From assembly GCA_023974075.1 (NCBI GenBank), contig JAMFTG010000071.1, forward strand, positions 62,001 to 126,000: a stretch of DNA of 64,000 nt, read 5' to 3'. Of the stretch, positions 45,884 to 56,366 are shown in pieces. Numbering within the stretch: the stretch's first letter is position 1; each line of letters starts with the position of its first letter. The position numbers and the translations under genes were made by a program. Source of the DNA: Chaenocephalus aceratus (taxonomy: Eukaryota > Chordata > Actinopteri > Perciformes > Channichthyidae). The notes below the pieces were generated by a model. That model did no database searches, was not told the DNA's origin, and saw only the letters and a program-made list of their open reading frames with translations.

Positions 45884-46267
45884 AGTGTCAGTGAATGATT
45901 CCCAATATCCTGTCTTGAAATGTGCTGATTAAAAACATTCAATTAAATTGTAAACATTTTTAATATGTTTATACACATGCATTCCAATATTCATGAATAA
46001 ACAGTCAAATGTCATATAAATGTTAACACAGTGAAATATACACCTATATTAATAATAAAAAATGCAAAAATGTTTAGGAAAATGTTTAATGTTAATATAA
46101 ATAGTTTTAAAGATGAATTGACTTTTGACCTCAAAGTAGCAAAAACACAAAGTGTGTAGAAATCTGCAAGCTAAATGTCTTGCTGCCCTTGTCTGTACTG
46201 CAGCTGCAGTAACAACGGAGAGACCCTTTGGTAGAGGGCGCTGTCTGGGCTTATAGGTAAAGGTTCG
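45884..46267. other. OR4 3' flank, AT-rich
   Basis: No gene. 45843-46060 has an inverted partner at about 48870-49126. A CTCF-like half-motif lies at 46228-46241 (GGTAGAGGGCGC). Confidence 0.6.
46228..46241 (+). promoter_or_regulatory. Possible CTCF-like motif
   Basis: TTGGTAGAGGGCGC matches 11 of 14 positions of the CTCF core, with the AGRGGGCGC half intact. Weaker than the site at 909. The two sites stand on opposite sides of the OR cluster. Confidence 0.3.
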
Positions 46268-47562
46268 TTTTGTTTATATATTGAGCACATTTCAGACAAT
46301 TCAAAGTGCTCAACATATGCTTTAAAGGTCACCTATTATGCAAAAGGCACTTTTTGATGTATTTTCTCCATAAATATGTGTCCCCGGTGTGTCAGGAGAC
46401 TCACAAAGTGTCAGAAAATAAAACCCTCTCTCTTTTCCTCCTTACGGTTACATTTGAAGGGCCGGACCCTAAATCAGCACTTTTTTAAACAGGGCTTAAA
46501 TAGAGGGGTATGAGGCTACAATGGGTGATCTGTTTGGTATTTTGAGCAAAACACTTCAGAGACATGTTTTGTATGGCCCTATAATATATTGTTCAAATAT
46601 AGCATAATAGGTGAGCTTTAACATAGAAGTTAAAAACAAAGCAAACGAAAAGGCAACTCACAAAAAATATGACAGAATGGTTGCAGAAAAAAGTGCTTAG
46701 GTACAATATAAAAGAATAGTTAGATGATCTCAGGATAGGCAGCATTAAAGAGAAAGGTATTTAACCTTGATTTAAAAGAACCCAGGGTCGGAGAATACCT
46801 CAGGTTTTCAGGCAGTTGTTTCCAGGTCTGCGGTGCAACCCCAACCCTGATGATCTGAGAGCTCTGGGTGGCTTGTTACAGTGAAGCATGTCCATGTATT
46901 GTGGTCCCAATCCATTTGTGCTTCGTAAGCTAAAAGTCATATTTTGAAGTGTATCCTTTGTTTTATTGGAAGCCAGTGCAGATCTTTGAGAACTGGAGGG
47001 ATGTGCTCTTCTAGTTTTGGTGTGGACTCTGCCAGCACGTTCTGGATGAGTTGTAGTCATCTTATTGATTTTTTTACAGAGACCTGTACAAACACTGTTG
47101 AAGTAATCAAGCCTGCTAAAAACAAAGGCATGGACTAGTTTCTCGAGGTCGTTTAGAGACACGGATGTTTTCAGTCTGGCTGTGTTTTTCAGGTGGTAAA
47201 ACGTTAACTTCCTTTGATGTGGGTTTGATGTGGGTTTTGAAATGAAGTCATGGTCCATAACTACACCGAGGTTTCTGACACTGTCTGATGTGTTGGACAG
47301 CATTAACATTGGCTCTGTCCTTTTTTTCACCAAAAATAATTGTTCCGTTTTGTCCTTATTTTGTTGCAGGAAATGTTGACTCGACCAGGTGCTGATTTGT
47401 TGCATGCAGTTTTTCAGAGACTGTAATGTGGTCCATAGTTGTCAGGGTTTATTGTAATTTAGATCTGAGTATCATTTGCATAGTTATAGTATGATATTTT
47501 ATATTTGTTTAGGATAAGAGCAAGTGAAAGCATGTAAACATTGATCAGAGCTGAACCAACAA
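46268..47562 (-). mobile_element. L2/Maui-like LINE 3' fragment, minus strand
   Basis: The 3' end is at about 46268: TATATTGAGCACATTTCAGAC plus AATTCAAAGTGCT is the reverse of the usual fish L2 tail (see 56050-56127). A MITE interrupts the 3' UTR. Minus-strand coding (47405-46800 and upstream) reads NKDKTEQLFL, SVRNLGVVMD, LVHAFVFSRLDYFNSV and LGPQYMD, the RT thumb/C-terminal part. At 47465-47482 the catalytic box reads YANDTQ instead of YADDTQ. Frameshifts are present. 5'-truncated. Confidence 0.85.
46322..46621. mobile_element. TTAA-flanked MITE
   Basis: TTAA, then AGGTCACCTATTATGC, at the left; the right end reverse-complemented reads TTAA, then AGCTCACCTATTATGC. TTAA duplications fit piggyBac or Kolobok transposases. 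292 bp between the TTAAs, non-coding, inserted in the 3' UTR of the L2 fragment. Confidence 0.8.
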
Positions 47563-48821
47563 CTTACTGGGGTCAGCTTTCTTCTAACTATTGTGGAGAA
47601 AAACACGACTCTCAGATCAAGAAGAAGGCAGGCAAGTGCAGCAAAGCTGGGTTTTATTCATTGCAGATACACATAGATGCCAACAATACACAATCCTGCC
47701 TCTCCGTGTTCTGATCTTATTTTATATCCTTCACATTGGCTTTTATTCAGATCCATTTTCCTGAACAACTGGTCTCATTTTCCTATTACAGTTATACAGA
47801 TTATTTTTGATTCAACCGCTGTGGTGTTTGGCAGTGTGTGACATCACCCAAATACCTTCATAGTACATAATACAACACATACAGGCCCACCCTCACATGG
47901 TTGCTGTGCCGATGAATGCACACCCTCCCAGCCTGCCTATAGGCCTGTGAGATTACCTCGCATCCTGCCAGCCGCTTCTGGAAAGGGCTTTACTGTCCGA
48001 ACCATCTCGAAGCACAAAAACAACTGATCAGTGTGTCTGATAGAGGCCATGGGTTCCACCTAACATGCCAACGTACAAACTGGGCACAACAGACATCATT
48101 TTGCCTCCCCATCCAGTGAATAGTGTGGAAGCCCAGTTATATTGATATAACCCTTGACCTGAAGTAACTTCTGAAACAATGAAGGCTTTGGTCTGAGTCG
48201 CCTTGTAGGGTCAGCACGAAGCATCAAGCACATGGGGTTCACCGACAGGGCAGTGAGTCAATTCTCTCTTAGGTGTCAAGTCAATGCAAGCATCTATGAT
48301 GTTCGCATGTTTGAATTAAAAAGACAGGAACCAAGGCCTAGACCTCCAACGGCAGTCCCCATTGTGAGGAGGAGGTACACACCATCGGGTGTTGTCTGCT
48401 GACCTCTGAAAAAACTGACCTACGAGAGGTTGGACGTGGTAACTCACTATCGAACATTCAAATTGAGAGAAGCAAGTTAATATGAACTTCAAGCTGCCAG
48501 ATAATGGAGGTACCCATGGACTTAAACTATGTTGCTTTTGAGCTCTTTTCAAAAAAATTATGTATGACTTTTGGCCATTATCATGATGTGTGAATACAGT
48601 CGTTTGAAGATATCTTCACCGCAATATATAATGGATACTACAAAGATGAATTGTGCCACAGGCTTGTTTATTTTTCCTTGTTAATTTTGATTACACCAAA
48701 TACCAAAAGTCCAGAAACATCACCCACCAACAAAGTGCTTTATAACATGATGCTTGTTCACACTGTACAGTTCACAGTACAGAGGACTATCCACATGATA
48801 TGTTATAAAGACTATCAATCC

Positions 48822-48829
<8 letters not shown>
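47563..48829. other. No gene; possible LTR-like edge
   Basis: From 47569 (TGGGGTCAGCTTTCTTC), the reverse strand resembles the R-U5 end of fish LTR elements (AATAAAACCCAGC, then TTCTTGATCTGAGAG and CACAATAG). I cannot find the other end or an internal region. The rest (48000-48800) shows no recognised feature; the frames 48316-48552 and 48651-48902 have no known domain. Confidence 0.3.

Positions 48830-48835
<6 letters not shown>

Positions 48836-48856
<21 letters not shown>
48836..48856 (+). repeat. (AT)n microsatellite
   Basis: 21-bp AT tract in AT-rich DNA. Confidence 0.95.
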
Positions 48857-48857
<1 letters not shown>

Positions 48858-48869
48858 TTTACATTTCGT

Positions 48870-49126
48870 TTTAAATTTATAGAAAGGCAATATATAATAT
48901 AGGTTTATATTTTTACTGTGTTTACATTTAGGTGACATGTGTCTGTTTATTTATGAATATTGGAATGCAAGTGTATATCTAATACATATTATAAATACTA
49001 TGAACATAGTCAAATGTTTTACGATTTAATGAAATGTTTTTAATCAGCACATTTCAAGGCAAGATATTAAGATCCATTCACTGACACTTTAGTTATTAGA
49101 CCTACAATCCAACAGTTTATAACAGA
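48870..49126 (-). pseudogene. Inverted remnant of an OR 3' end and its 3' flank
   Basis: The reverse complement of this stretch matches OR4 from about 45843 (CTGTTATAAACTGTTGG, the codons for CYKLLAG) through GTCTTATAACTGAAGTGTC and on into the OR4 3' flank (GAATATTGGAATGCA, TTTAATCAGCACATTTCAAG). Only about a dozen terminal codons remain; DNA at 49127 onward has no OR similarity. It shows that an OR gene once lay here on the minus strand, or that the OR4 3' end was copied in inverted orientation. Confidence 0.75.
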
Positions 49127-50829
49127 TGTTTAGAGTATGAGGTGAGGCTCCGATTAATTTATTCCGGTAAATTACTCTGACCTCACTAATTGACCCGACC
49201 GAAGTTACTGAGTCTATGTAAGTTTACTGCTTGGCTCAGATCCACCAAACGTCAGCAAGATCTCACCTCTATTAACTCCCCGAAGAACCAGGTTCAATTA
49301 ACTGCTGTTTTAATTCAGACAACTCTTTTTAATCTGTTTAAGCGATCCCGAAGGATTTTTGGTATCAGTAAATGGGGTGTGTTCCTACCTAAACATGTGT
49401 GTGTGGCAGGGTGCAATCTTACCTTTGAAGCAGGAGAGGAGAGCACAGGTGTCCTTTAAGTTGTCCCAGTCCAAAAGGTGGGATCAGTTTATTTGAAGAA
49501 AATAGGTCCAAACAAATACAGGGTTTTTACCTTTTAACCACATTACAACATTATAATTATACTAAACAACACACAAAAATGATGCTGTGATCATGTTCAC
49601 ATATGAAACTTTAATTCACAGTCTTACATTTATTACCAAAATGTTTCCCTTTACCTGCCTATTTTAGTTGTGACATTTTCTCATAAGACTGGTGATAATA
49701 AAAGCCCATTCAAAATCCCGCAATGATTCGGAGGGATTTTCCTCACGTGGCGGGTGTCCACTAAACCATCAAAATCCCGCAAAACTGATTCGGAGGTATT
49801 TCCTCACGTGGCGGGTGTCACTAAACCATCAAAAACCTCTTCCATAAAATCATTCCATGCAGCATTCAAATCAATTCACTCAGCATTCAAAGCAATTCCC
49901 TCAGCATTCAAAGCAATTCCCTCATCATTCAAAGCAATTCCTCATCATTCCAACCAAGAAATGCAAGAGATATTCACCCAGTTTGAGAGAACCTTACCGA
50001 GAGCTATTAACCCAGCTCTGAAGGACAGAGCTTACCGGGAGAGAGTATACCAGGGGTTACCCCCCCTCTCCCCCCGACGAAAACCAAAAAAGCCAGTCTT
50101 TTTATGCTCAAAAAACCGATAGAAAACCCACAAACACCTCCTCTATACCCAACCAACATATTATATTGGCTCTGGCATAAGACAACACCTTCCCAAGTTT
50201 GTGTAAAACAAAACATGACTAGACATATTCTATGACTATGACATAACCCCTTTTTGAGGCCTCAATGTGTTTCTGCTTAAGTCCGGAGCCCCCCTCCCTG
50301 CTGTGAGAGGAGAGGAAAGAACCTGCCTCCTCTCTTATCAGAGATTAGGGCATAAATCATTTTTAGGCCTTACACTCAACTAAACAAACCACTTTGTTTT
50401 GTTATGCTGTAAATATAGAAAAACCTAAAATATGAAGCATTTTCATTGTGGGTTATACAAGAATATAATTGATTATATTTAATTATAACTAACTTTCGTT
50501 TTAAGTATTCAACATACTATGAAGCTGTCAACACCCTGTTTTTAAAACGCAAAGTTATCAAACAGCACCAACTAAAATTGTAAGCATACATACATATTCA
50601 AAAACCATCAAGAAGCATTCTCATGATGGGTTCATACAAGAATATGATTGATCATATATGATTTATAATTAACTGTCGTTTTAAGTATTTACTTCATACT
50701 ATGAAGTTCTCAACACAGAGGACATATAGGACTATGTTTCATATGTTGCATGGAATATCATGAATATACTTGAACGTTTTATCCATTATAAAATTCACTG
50801 CTGAAATAATTTCACTTAATCAGATCTCA
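49127..50829. other. Unclassified DNA with short tandem repeats
   Basis: 49713-49830 holds two ~58-bp copies (CAAAATCCCGCAA ... CCTCACGTGGCGGGTGTC). 49856-49950 holds four to five 21-bp copies (AGCATTCAAAGCAATTCCCTC). An open frame 49754-50122 (122 residues) covers the latter and shows a 7-residue SAFKAIP repeat followed by a basic tail (RRKPKKP). It has no family I know. 50460-50530 and 50640-50710 are a pair of ~70-bp direct repeats (GAATATAATTGATTATATTT-like). Confidence 0.5.
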
Positions 50830-52429
50830 CATGATTCAGTTGTATCTACCACAGGCTCCGCCCTCTACTGGACTCCACTGGACTCTATGGGTACTACCTT
50901 ACCCTGCGAGCATTCTCCCACTGAGACTTCTATAGACGTAGCCGGCCTTGGGCGGGCCTAACCTGAATGCGCGCACATCACACCGTATAAAAGGAGGCCT
51001 CGTCTCCTGACTATCATCCTTTTCTCTTCAGCAGCGGAAGTGATTCCACAAGAGACTGAGACGTTTGAAAGAAGAAGAAAGAGTTATCATACCTCCAGGG
51101 AGTCGCCACTGCTAGAGACCCAGGCCTGTAATTCGTGCCCTGGCTGAAATAGCGGGCGCCGATCCCCACCACCTTTGCTTCGAGTGTTTGGGGAACCAGG
51201 ATATGGCCGAGGCGGTGCCATTCACGTTGGCCATTCCTTCCGGATCTGGCATCCATGGAAGTCCACCGCCCAGGGCTGTACTCTCCCTGGATGATGATCA
51301 TGGCGGCGGGTTGTGTGGGCTACTCACTCATTGCTAGAGATGCCCCCGCCTCACCAGGTCATAGCGATTATTGGGCCACAAGGCCGAATAAGTAGCTTAG
51401 TCCACGGGCCTTGCCCCAGGCCCGGTTCCCCCGGGGACCGGTGCTCGGTGGCTTCACATGATATAGGGTCGACCCACACCGCTGCCCGCCGTGTGATGTC
51501 CCTGGGATATCACGCCGCGTGGCACTTTCCAAAGAGGATCGTGTTGATCTCCTGGGAGCCCCCGTGTTTACGGAAGGGCTCTTTGGATCGATGTCCTTGC
51601 TCACGGGATGAGGAGTAGTCGCAGTGTAGCTGCTTCTTGCCCATCCCCAGTGGAAGAAACACTGTCCTTCACTCCCTGCCCCCGCTGTAAACCCCAGTAT
51701 AGGGAGCCAGCAGGTGGGTGTGTGCACGTGAGTGGAATAAACCGAGTGCTGTCAAAGCACTGTGCGGGTTCAAGAGACGCTATTGCCGGCGTGCTGTTGT
51801 CAGAAAACACGCCTTGCCTGGTATAATAGCTCCGATTAATGCATTTCACCGTTGCAATGGGAAATACAGCGTTAATACGTGAGCGAGCGGCCCTCGTGAG
51901 AGTGGCGGCGGTGCGTTCAGGGACCCCCGCAGGAGAATGGTGGTTTACGTTTGTAAACTCTAGTTCTGGAGTGAGGTGTGTGTGTGTGAAAAATGTATTC
52001 AGTACAGACTATTGCATTTATCCCAGAGTAAGAGTCATTTCTCTCCACAATTCCACTTTTCCCCATAATGTCCGTTTCAAAGAGACGGCATTGTGACGGC
52101 GCGCGCGGCCCCCCTCCCCGAGGGCGGGCCACGGTGCGTTCAAAGACCTCAGTAGAGAGGTGAGACGAAGGGAGAGGTGCCGGCCCGCGGCGCCCTCCAC
52201 CTCTTCGGCCCACCCCGTGGAACCCTCGTGCTGGCACTCACAGGGACGGGCTTTCTGTCTTTACGGATCTGACTGGCGGGGGGAGAAAATCTCTCCGCCC
52301 GGGACGAGGGGGCGAATCCCGCCTCCTCCCTGTATAATGCACAGATCACTACGTTTTCTAATAAGAATGAGGTTGATCTGTATCCAAATCTAAGTGTCTT
52401 TTTGCATTCTCCCAGCCTTCTTACAGTGT
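50830..52429 (+). mobile_element. Probable DIRS-like retroelement, 5' part
   Basis: Begins around CCACAGGCTCCGCCCTCTAC, with a TATAAAA box (50986-50992) and then CTCTTCAGCAGCGG plus GATTCCACAAGAGACTG. In one frame near 51150-51200 DNA reads as DPHHLCFECLG followed by an acidic stretch, which resembles the cysteine/histidine gag motif of fish DIRS-type elements. GC content rises sharply to about 52360. No tyrosine recombinase or RT is present before the L2 LINE interrupts. I base the family call on resemblance only; other retroelement classes are possible. Confidence 0.4.
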
Positions 52430-55400
52430 AGACGCGTTTCTGCTTGCTCTTGCCTCTGCTTACTTTTTTATGCTGTTTTTTCTATTTTTCTTTTTCTGAA
52501 AACTTCAAACAGCTGCTCCTGGACATTAACTTATCACTGGGACAGTAATTCTTCGTAACTAGAGGAGGTTTTCAGCCATATTTCAATATTTTTACGACAA
52601 CCTCAGTCCTACAGTTGCGTGGCCTAGCAACAGCTAAAGTCTGGTAGGCTACTGCATGCTATTTAGCTTAAGCTAGTTGATAGCAAAATGCCTCCGTTCT
52701 CTACAGATGACTTCCACAAACTTCTACAGAAGATGGCCGTTTTGGAAATGAAAATGCAACGGTTGCTACCACAATCATCCGGACCAAAACGTCCTCCCCC
52801 CTTCAAGACTGCTGTCTCCGAAGCCTGATAAGGATGTGTGTGTACAAAACGCAAACACTGACTGATATATGCTGGGTCCAGGCTCAAGGGCGTATGGCAC
52901 TCTCAACTATTTCAAGGACATGCCGGGGCCCTGCCTGCCTGTAGCTTTGCCGATATCTGTGTTGATAGGTAATAGATTAAGAGCGGTGAATCAGCTTGGA
53001 CACAGGAAGCGCTCAAAAGTTTGTGTGAGTTTATCAAATTTAGAAGTGATTCCATGTCAGCCACAGCTTGTTACAAAAAATCTTACTGATAGTGTGTTCA
53101 ACAAACTTAAACTAGCTTTATTAAATGTCAGGTCTCTGGCAGGAAAAACATTTTTAATCAATGATTTTATCACTGAGCACAATCTCGATTTTATGTATTT
53201 AACGGAAACATGGATTGAACAAAATAACAGTGCAGCTGTTCTTATCGAATCAACCCCTCCCAACTTTAGTTTATGAGTCAGGAAAGAATGCATAAGAAAG
53301 GGGGTGGAGTTGATATTCTGTTCAATGATTCCCTTCAATGCAGGAAGACATCTTATGGGAACTTTGCTTCTTTTGAATATGTGGCCCTTCAGCTGAAATG
53401 CTCCTCTCGAGCTCTGTTCCTAAATATCTATAGACCACCCAAATACTGTGCAAGCTTTTTTGATGACTTTACTGAACTGCTGTCTATAGTGTGTATTGAC
53501 TTTGACCGTCTAGTCATTGTTGGTGATTTTAACATCCATGTTGACAACCCCCAGGACAGAGGGGCTAAAGAACTGTTTTGTGTTCTTGATAGCTATGGAC
53601 TGACTCAGCATGTGACGGAGCCCACGTACAATAAGGGGCACACTCTGGACTTCATTATCTCAAAGGGTCTGAATATCTCTAAGGTTGTGGTGACTGATGT
53701 TGCACTCTCTGACCATTCCTGTGTTTTCTTTGAGAGCTCTATTTCTGTTCACAAATGTTTTCAAAAAGAGGTAACCACAAAGCAATATTTAACTGAAAAT
53801 ACTAGGGAAATGTTTACTCAGAATTTTTCTTCCACATTTGCCCCTGCTAACATCTCAGTAAATGAGCTAGTAGATCATTTTTATTCAAAAATAAAAAAAT
53901 GTATAGATGCCATTGCTCCAACTAGGGTAAAGGAAGTGTCTGGCGAGAAAATATCTCCATGGAGAAAGGCCATGACCGTGAGAACAGAGAAAAAAGAGTG
54001 TCGAAAAGCTGAACGCAGGTGGCGAAAAACAAATCTCCAGGTGCAATCTATAAAGAGAGACTTGGCCTTTATAATTTGGAATTGAAATGTGCCCGACAGT
54101 CTTTCTTCTCTGATATCATTGCCAAAAACAAAAACAACACACGTGCCTTGTTTGCTACCGTCGACAGACTAACTAACCCCCCAGTGTCAGTAGCCTCTGA
54201 ATTTCTATCCACCAGGGCGTGCAATGAATTTGCCTTCTTCACTGACAACATTCAGAAAATCAGACAAGCAGTCAGTGCCTCTGCATCAGGAACAGCAAAT
54301 GTTTTGTCTCTGTGTCCACCTAATATCAATTCAGACATCATGACACAATTCCATCAGATTAATGATAAAAACCTAGAGGACATTATACAACTTCTGAAAT
54401 CCTCCTCCTGCTGCCTTGATATTATACCAACAGGGTTTTTAAAAAATGTTTTTCCTTGCATAGCCTCAGATCTACTTCATATAGTGAACAAGTCTCTTCA
54501 CTCAGGTGTTTTTCCACAGGCCCTGAAAACTGCAGTCATTAAACCGCTCTTAAAGAAGCATAATCTAGACGCTTCAGTAATGAACAATTACAGGCCCATA
54601 TCAAACCTCCCATTTCTAGGTAAAATCATTGAAAAAGTACTCTTTCGACAGTTGAGGATTTTTTTTGAATTTAAATAGCTGTTTGGATGTGTTCCAGTCA
54701 GGATTTTGTCCAAACCACAGCACTGAGACTGCTCTTGTAAAGGTCTTCAATGACATCCACTTAAACACAGACAGTGGCAGAACTTCAGTGTCAGTATTAT
54801 TAGATCTCAGTGCTGCGTTTGACACTGTTGACCACAACATATTACTAGACCGACTAAAAACTGGGTGGGACTTTCGGAAACAGTTCTAAATTGGTTTGAA
54901 TCCTACTTAAAGGACAGACATAACTTTGTTTCTATAGGTAAATACAAATCTGAGTTGACAAATATGACATGTGGGGTTCCTCAAGGCTCCATCTTGGGGC
55001 CTCTTCTCTTTAACATATACATGCTACACCTAGCTCAGATAATGAAAAACAATTAAATAAGTTACCATAGCTATGCAGATGACACCTACATTTGCATAAC
55101 CATTTCACCAGGAGACTATTCTCCAGTTAAAACACTGAGTAAGTGCATTGAACAAATCAATGACTGGATGTGTCAGAACTTTCTCCAATTAAACAAAAAT
55201 AAAACTGAGTTAATGGTTTTTGGAGCCAAGGCAGAACGTATACAAGTTAGCGCTGAGCTTCAGTCTGCAATGTTCAAAACAACAGATAAAGCCAGAAATC
55301 TAGGTGTAGTCATGGACTCTGACCTGAGTTTCAACAGTCACATTAAAACAGTTACTAAATCAGCCTACTGTCACCTAAAGAACATATCTAGGATTAAAAG

Positions 55401-56127
55401 ACTAATGTCACAGCAGGATTTAGAAAAACTGGTCCATGCTTTTATCTTCAGTAGACTGGACTACTGTAATGGTGTCTTCACAGGTCTCACTAAAAAATCT
55501 ATTAGGAAGCTGCAGCTGATTCAGAACGCCGCTGCTCGAGTCCTCACTAACACTAAGAAAGTGGATCACATCACTCCTGTTCTGAAGTCTTTACACTGGC
55601 TTCCTGTGTGTCAAAGAATATATTTCAAAATACTGCTGCTGGTTTATAAAGCACTGAATGGTTTAGGCCCAAAATACATTTCTGATCTCCTGCTAAATTA
55701 TTAACCATCCAGATCTCTCAGGTCTTCAGGGACTGGTCAGCTTTCTGTCCCCAGAGTCAGAACTAAACATGGAGAAGCAGCGTTCAGTTATTATGCTCCA
55801 AATATCTGGAACAAACTCCCAGAAACCTGCACGTCCGCTGCAACTCTTACTACTTTTAAATCCAGGCTGAAGACTTATCTTTTTGTCGCTGCTTTTAAAT
55901 GAAACTGAGCCGTTGTGTTCATCAGTAAAGTGGAACTTCTGTGTGAACTATTCATATCTTAGACTGCGCTGTAACTTTGTATTCATGTATTTTTTCTTTT
56001 AATGTTTCTTTTATTATCTTTTACTGTTTTTAAATGCCTTTGTCTGAATGTCTTTCATTTTTGTAAAGCACCTTGAATTGCCTTGTTTTGAAAGGTGCTA
56101 TATAAATAAACTTGCCTTGCCTTGCCT
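52430..56127 (+). mobile_element. L2/Maui-like LINE, nearly full length, frameshifted
   Basis: Non-LTR retrotransposon. A short ORF1-like start (MPPFSTDDFHKLLQKM) is at 52688. The endonuclease begins ALLNVRSLAGKTFLINDFI (~53110), with YLTETW; a frameshift follows near 53275, then IYRPPKY, VGDFNIHVDNP and SDHSC (to ~53720). The second shift near 54040 leads to the RT: NYRPISNLPFLGKIIEK, FQSGFCPNHSTETALV, LLDLSAAFDTVDHNILL, GVPQGSILGPLLF, YADD at 55072-55083 after another shift, then FLQLNKNKTELMVF, RNLGVVMDSDL and SRLDYCNGV. A TAA at 55702 precedes WNKLPETC in the same frame, ending TGA at 55900. The 3' UTR ends TATAAATAAACTTGCC and (TTGCC)n. Catalytic boxes are kept, so decay is recent, but no full reading frame remains. 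Confidence 0.92.
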
Positions 56128-56366
56128 TTTGTTTCCACAAAGGCTACACTTAGGCCTACACACAATGTTAACTGTACAAATTCCCCATTCGCTGCCCCAG
56201 CTGTAGCTCCTGTAAAGGAGGTGGCTAGTGGGCATGCGCAGATGAGAGGGATGAACCGCAGGGAGTGCTATCTAAAGGAGAGCGCTATGCGGGTACAGGG
56301 ACATTATGGCCAGCGTATTTCTGTCAGAGAACACACTACGCCTAGAGTAAAGACTCCAATGCAAGT
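56128..56366 (+). mobile_element. Probable DIRS-like retroelement, segment after the L2 insertion
   Basis: 56190-56345 is a diverged direct counterpart of 51685-51835: both run through a GAGTGCT(A/G)T block, GCGCTATGCGGGT/TGTGCGGGTTCAAGAGACGC, and CTGTCAGA(G/A)AACAC(A/G)C. It may be the other side of the interrupted element or a second copy. The open frame 56122-56922 spans this piece and the first 1.32-kb unit. Confidence 0.35.

Noticed and set aside
47569..48140. Complete solo LTR or endogenous retrovirus
   Set aside because: Only one edge looks LTR-like; no second terminus, target duplication or internal genes could be found.
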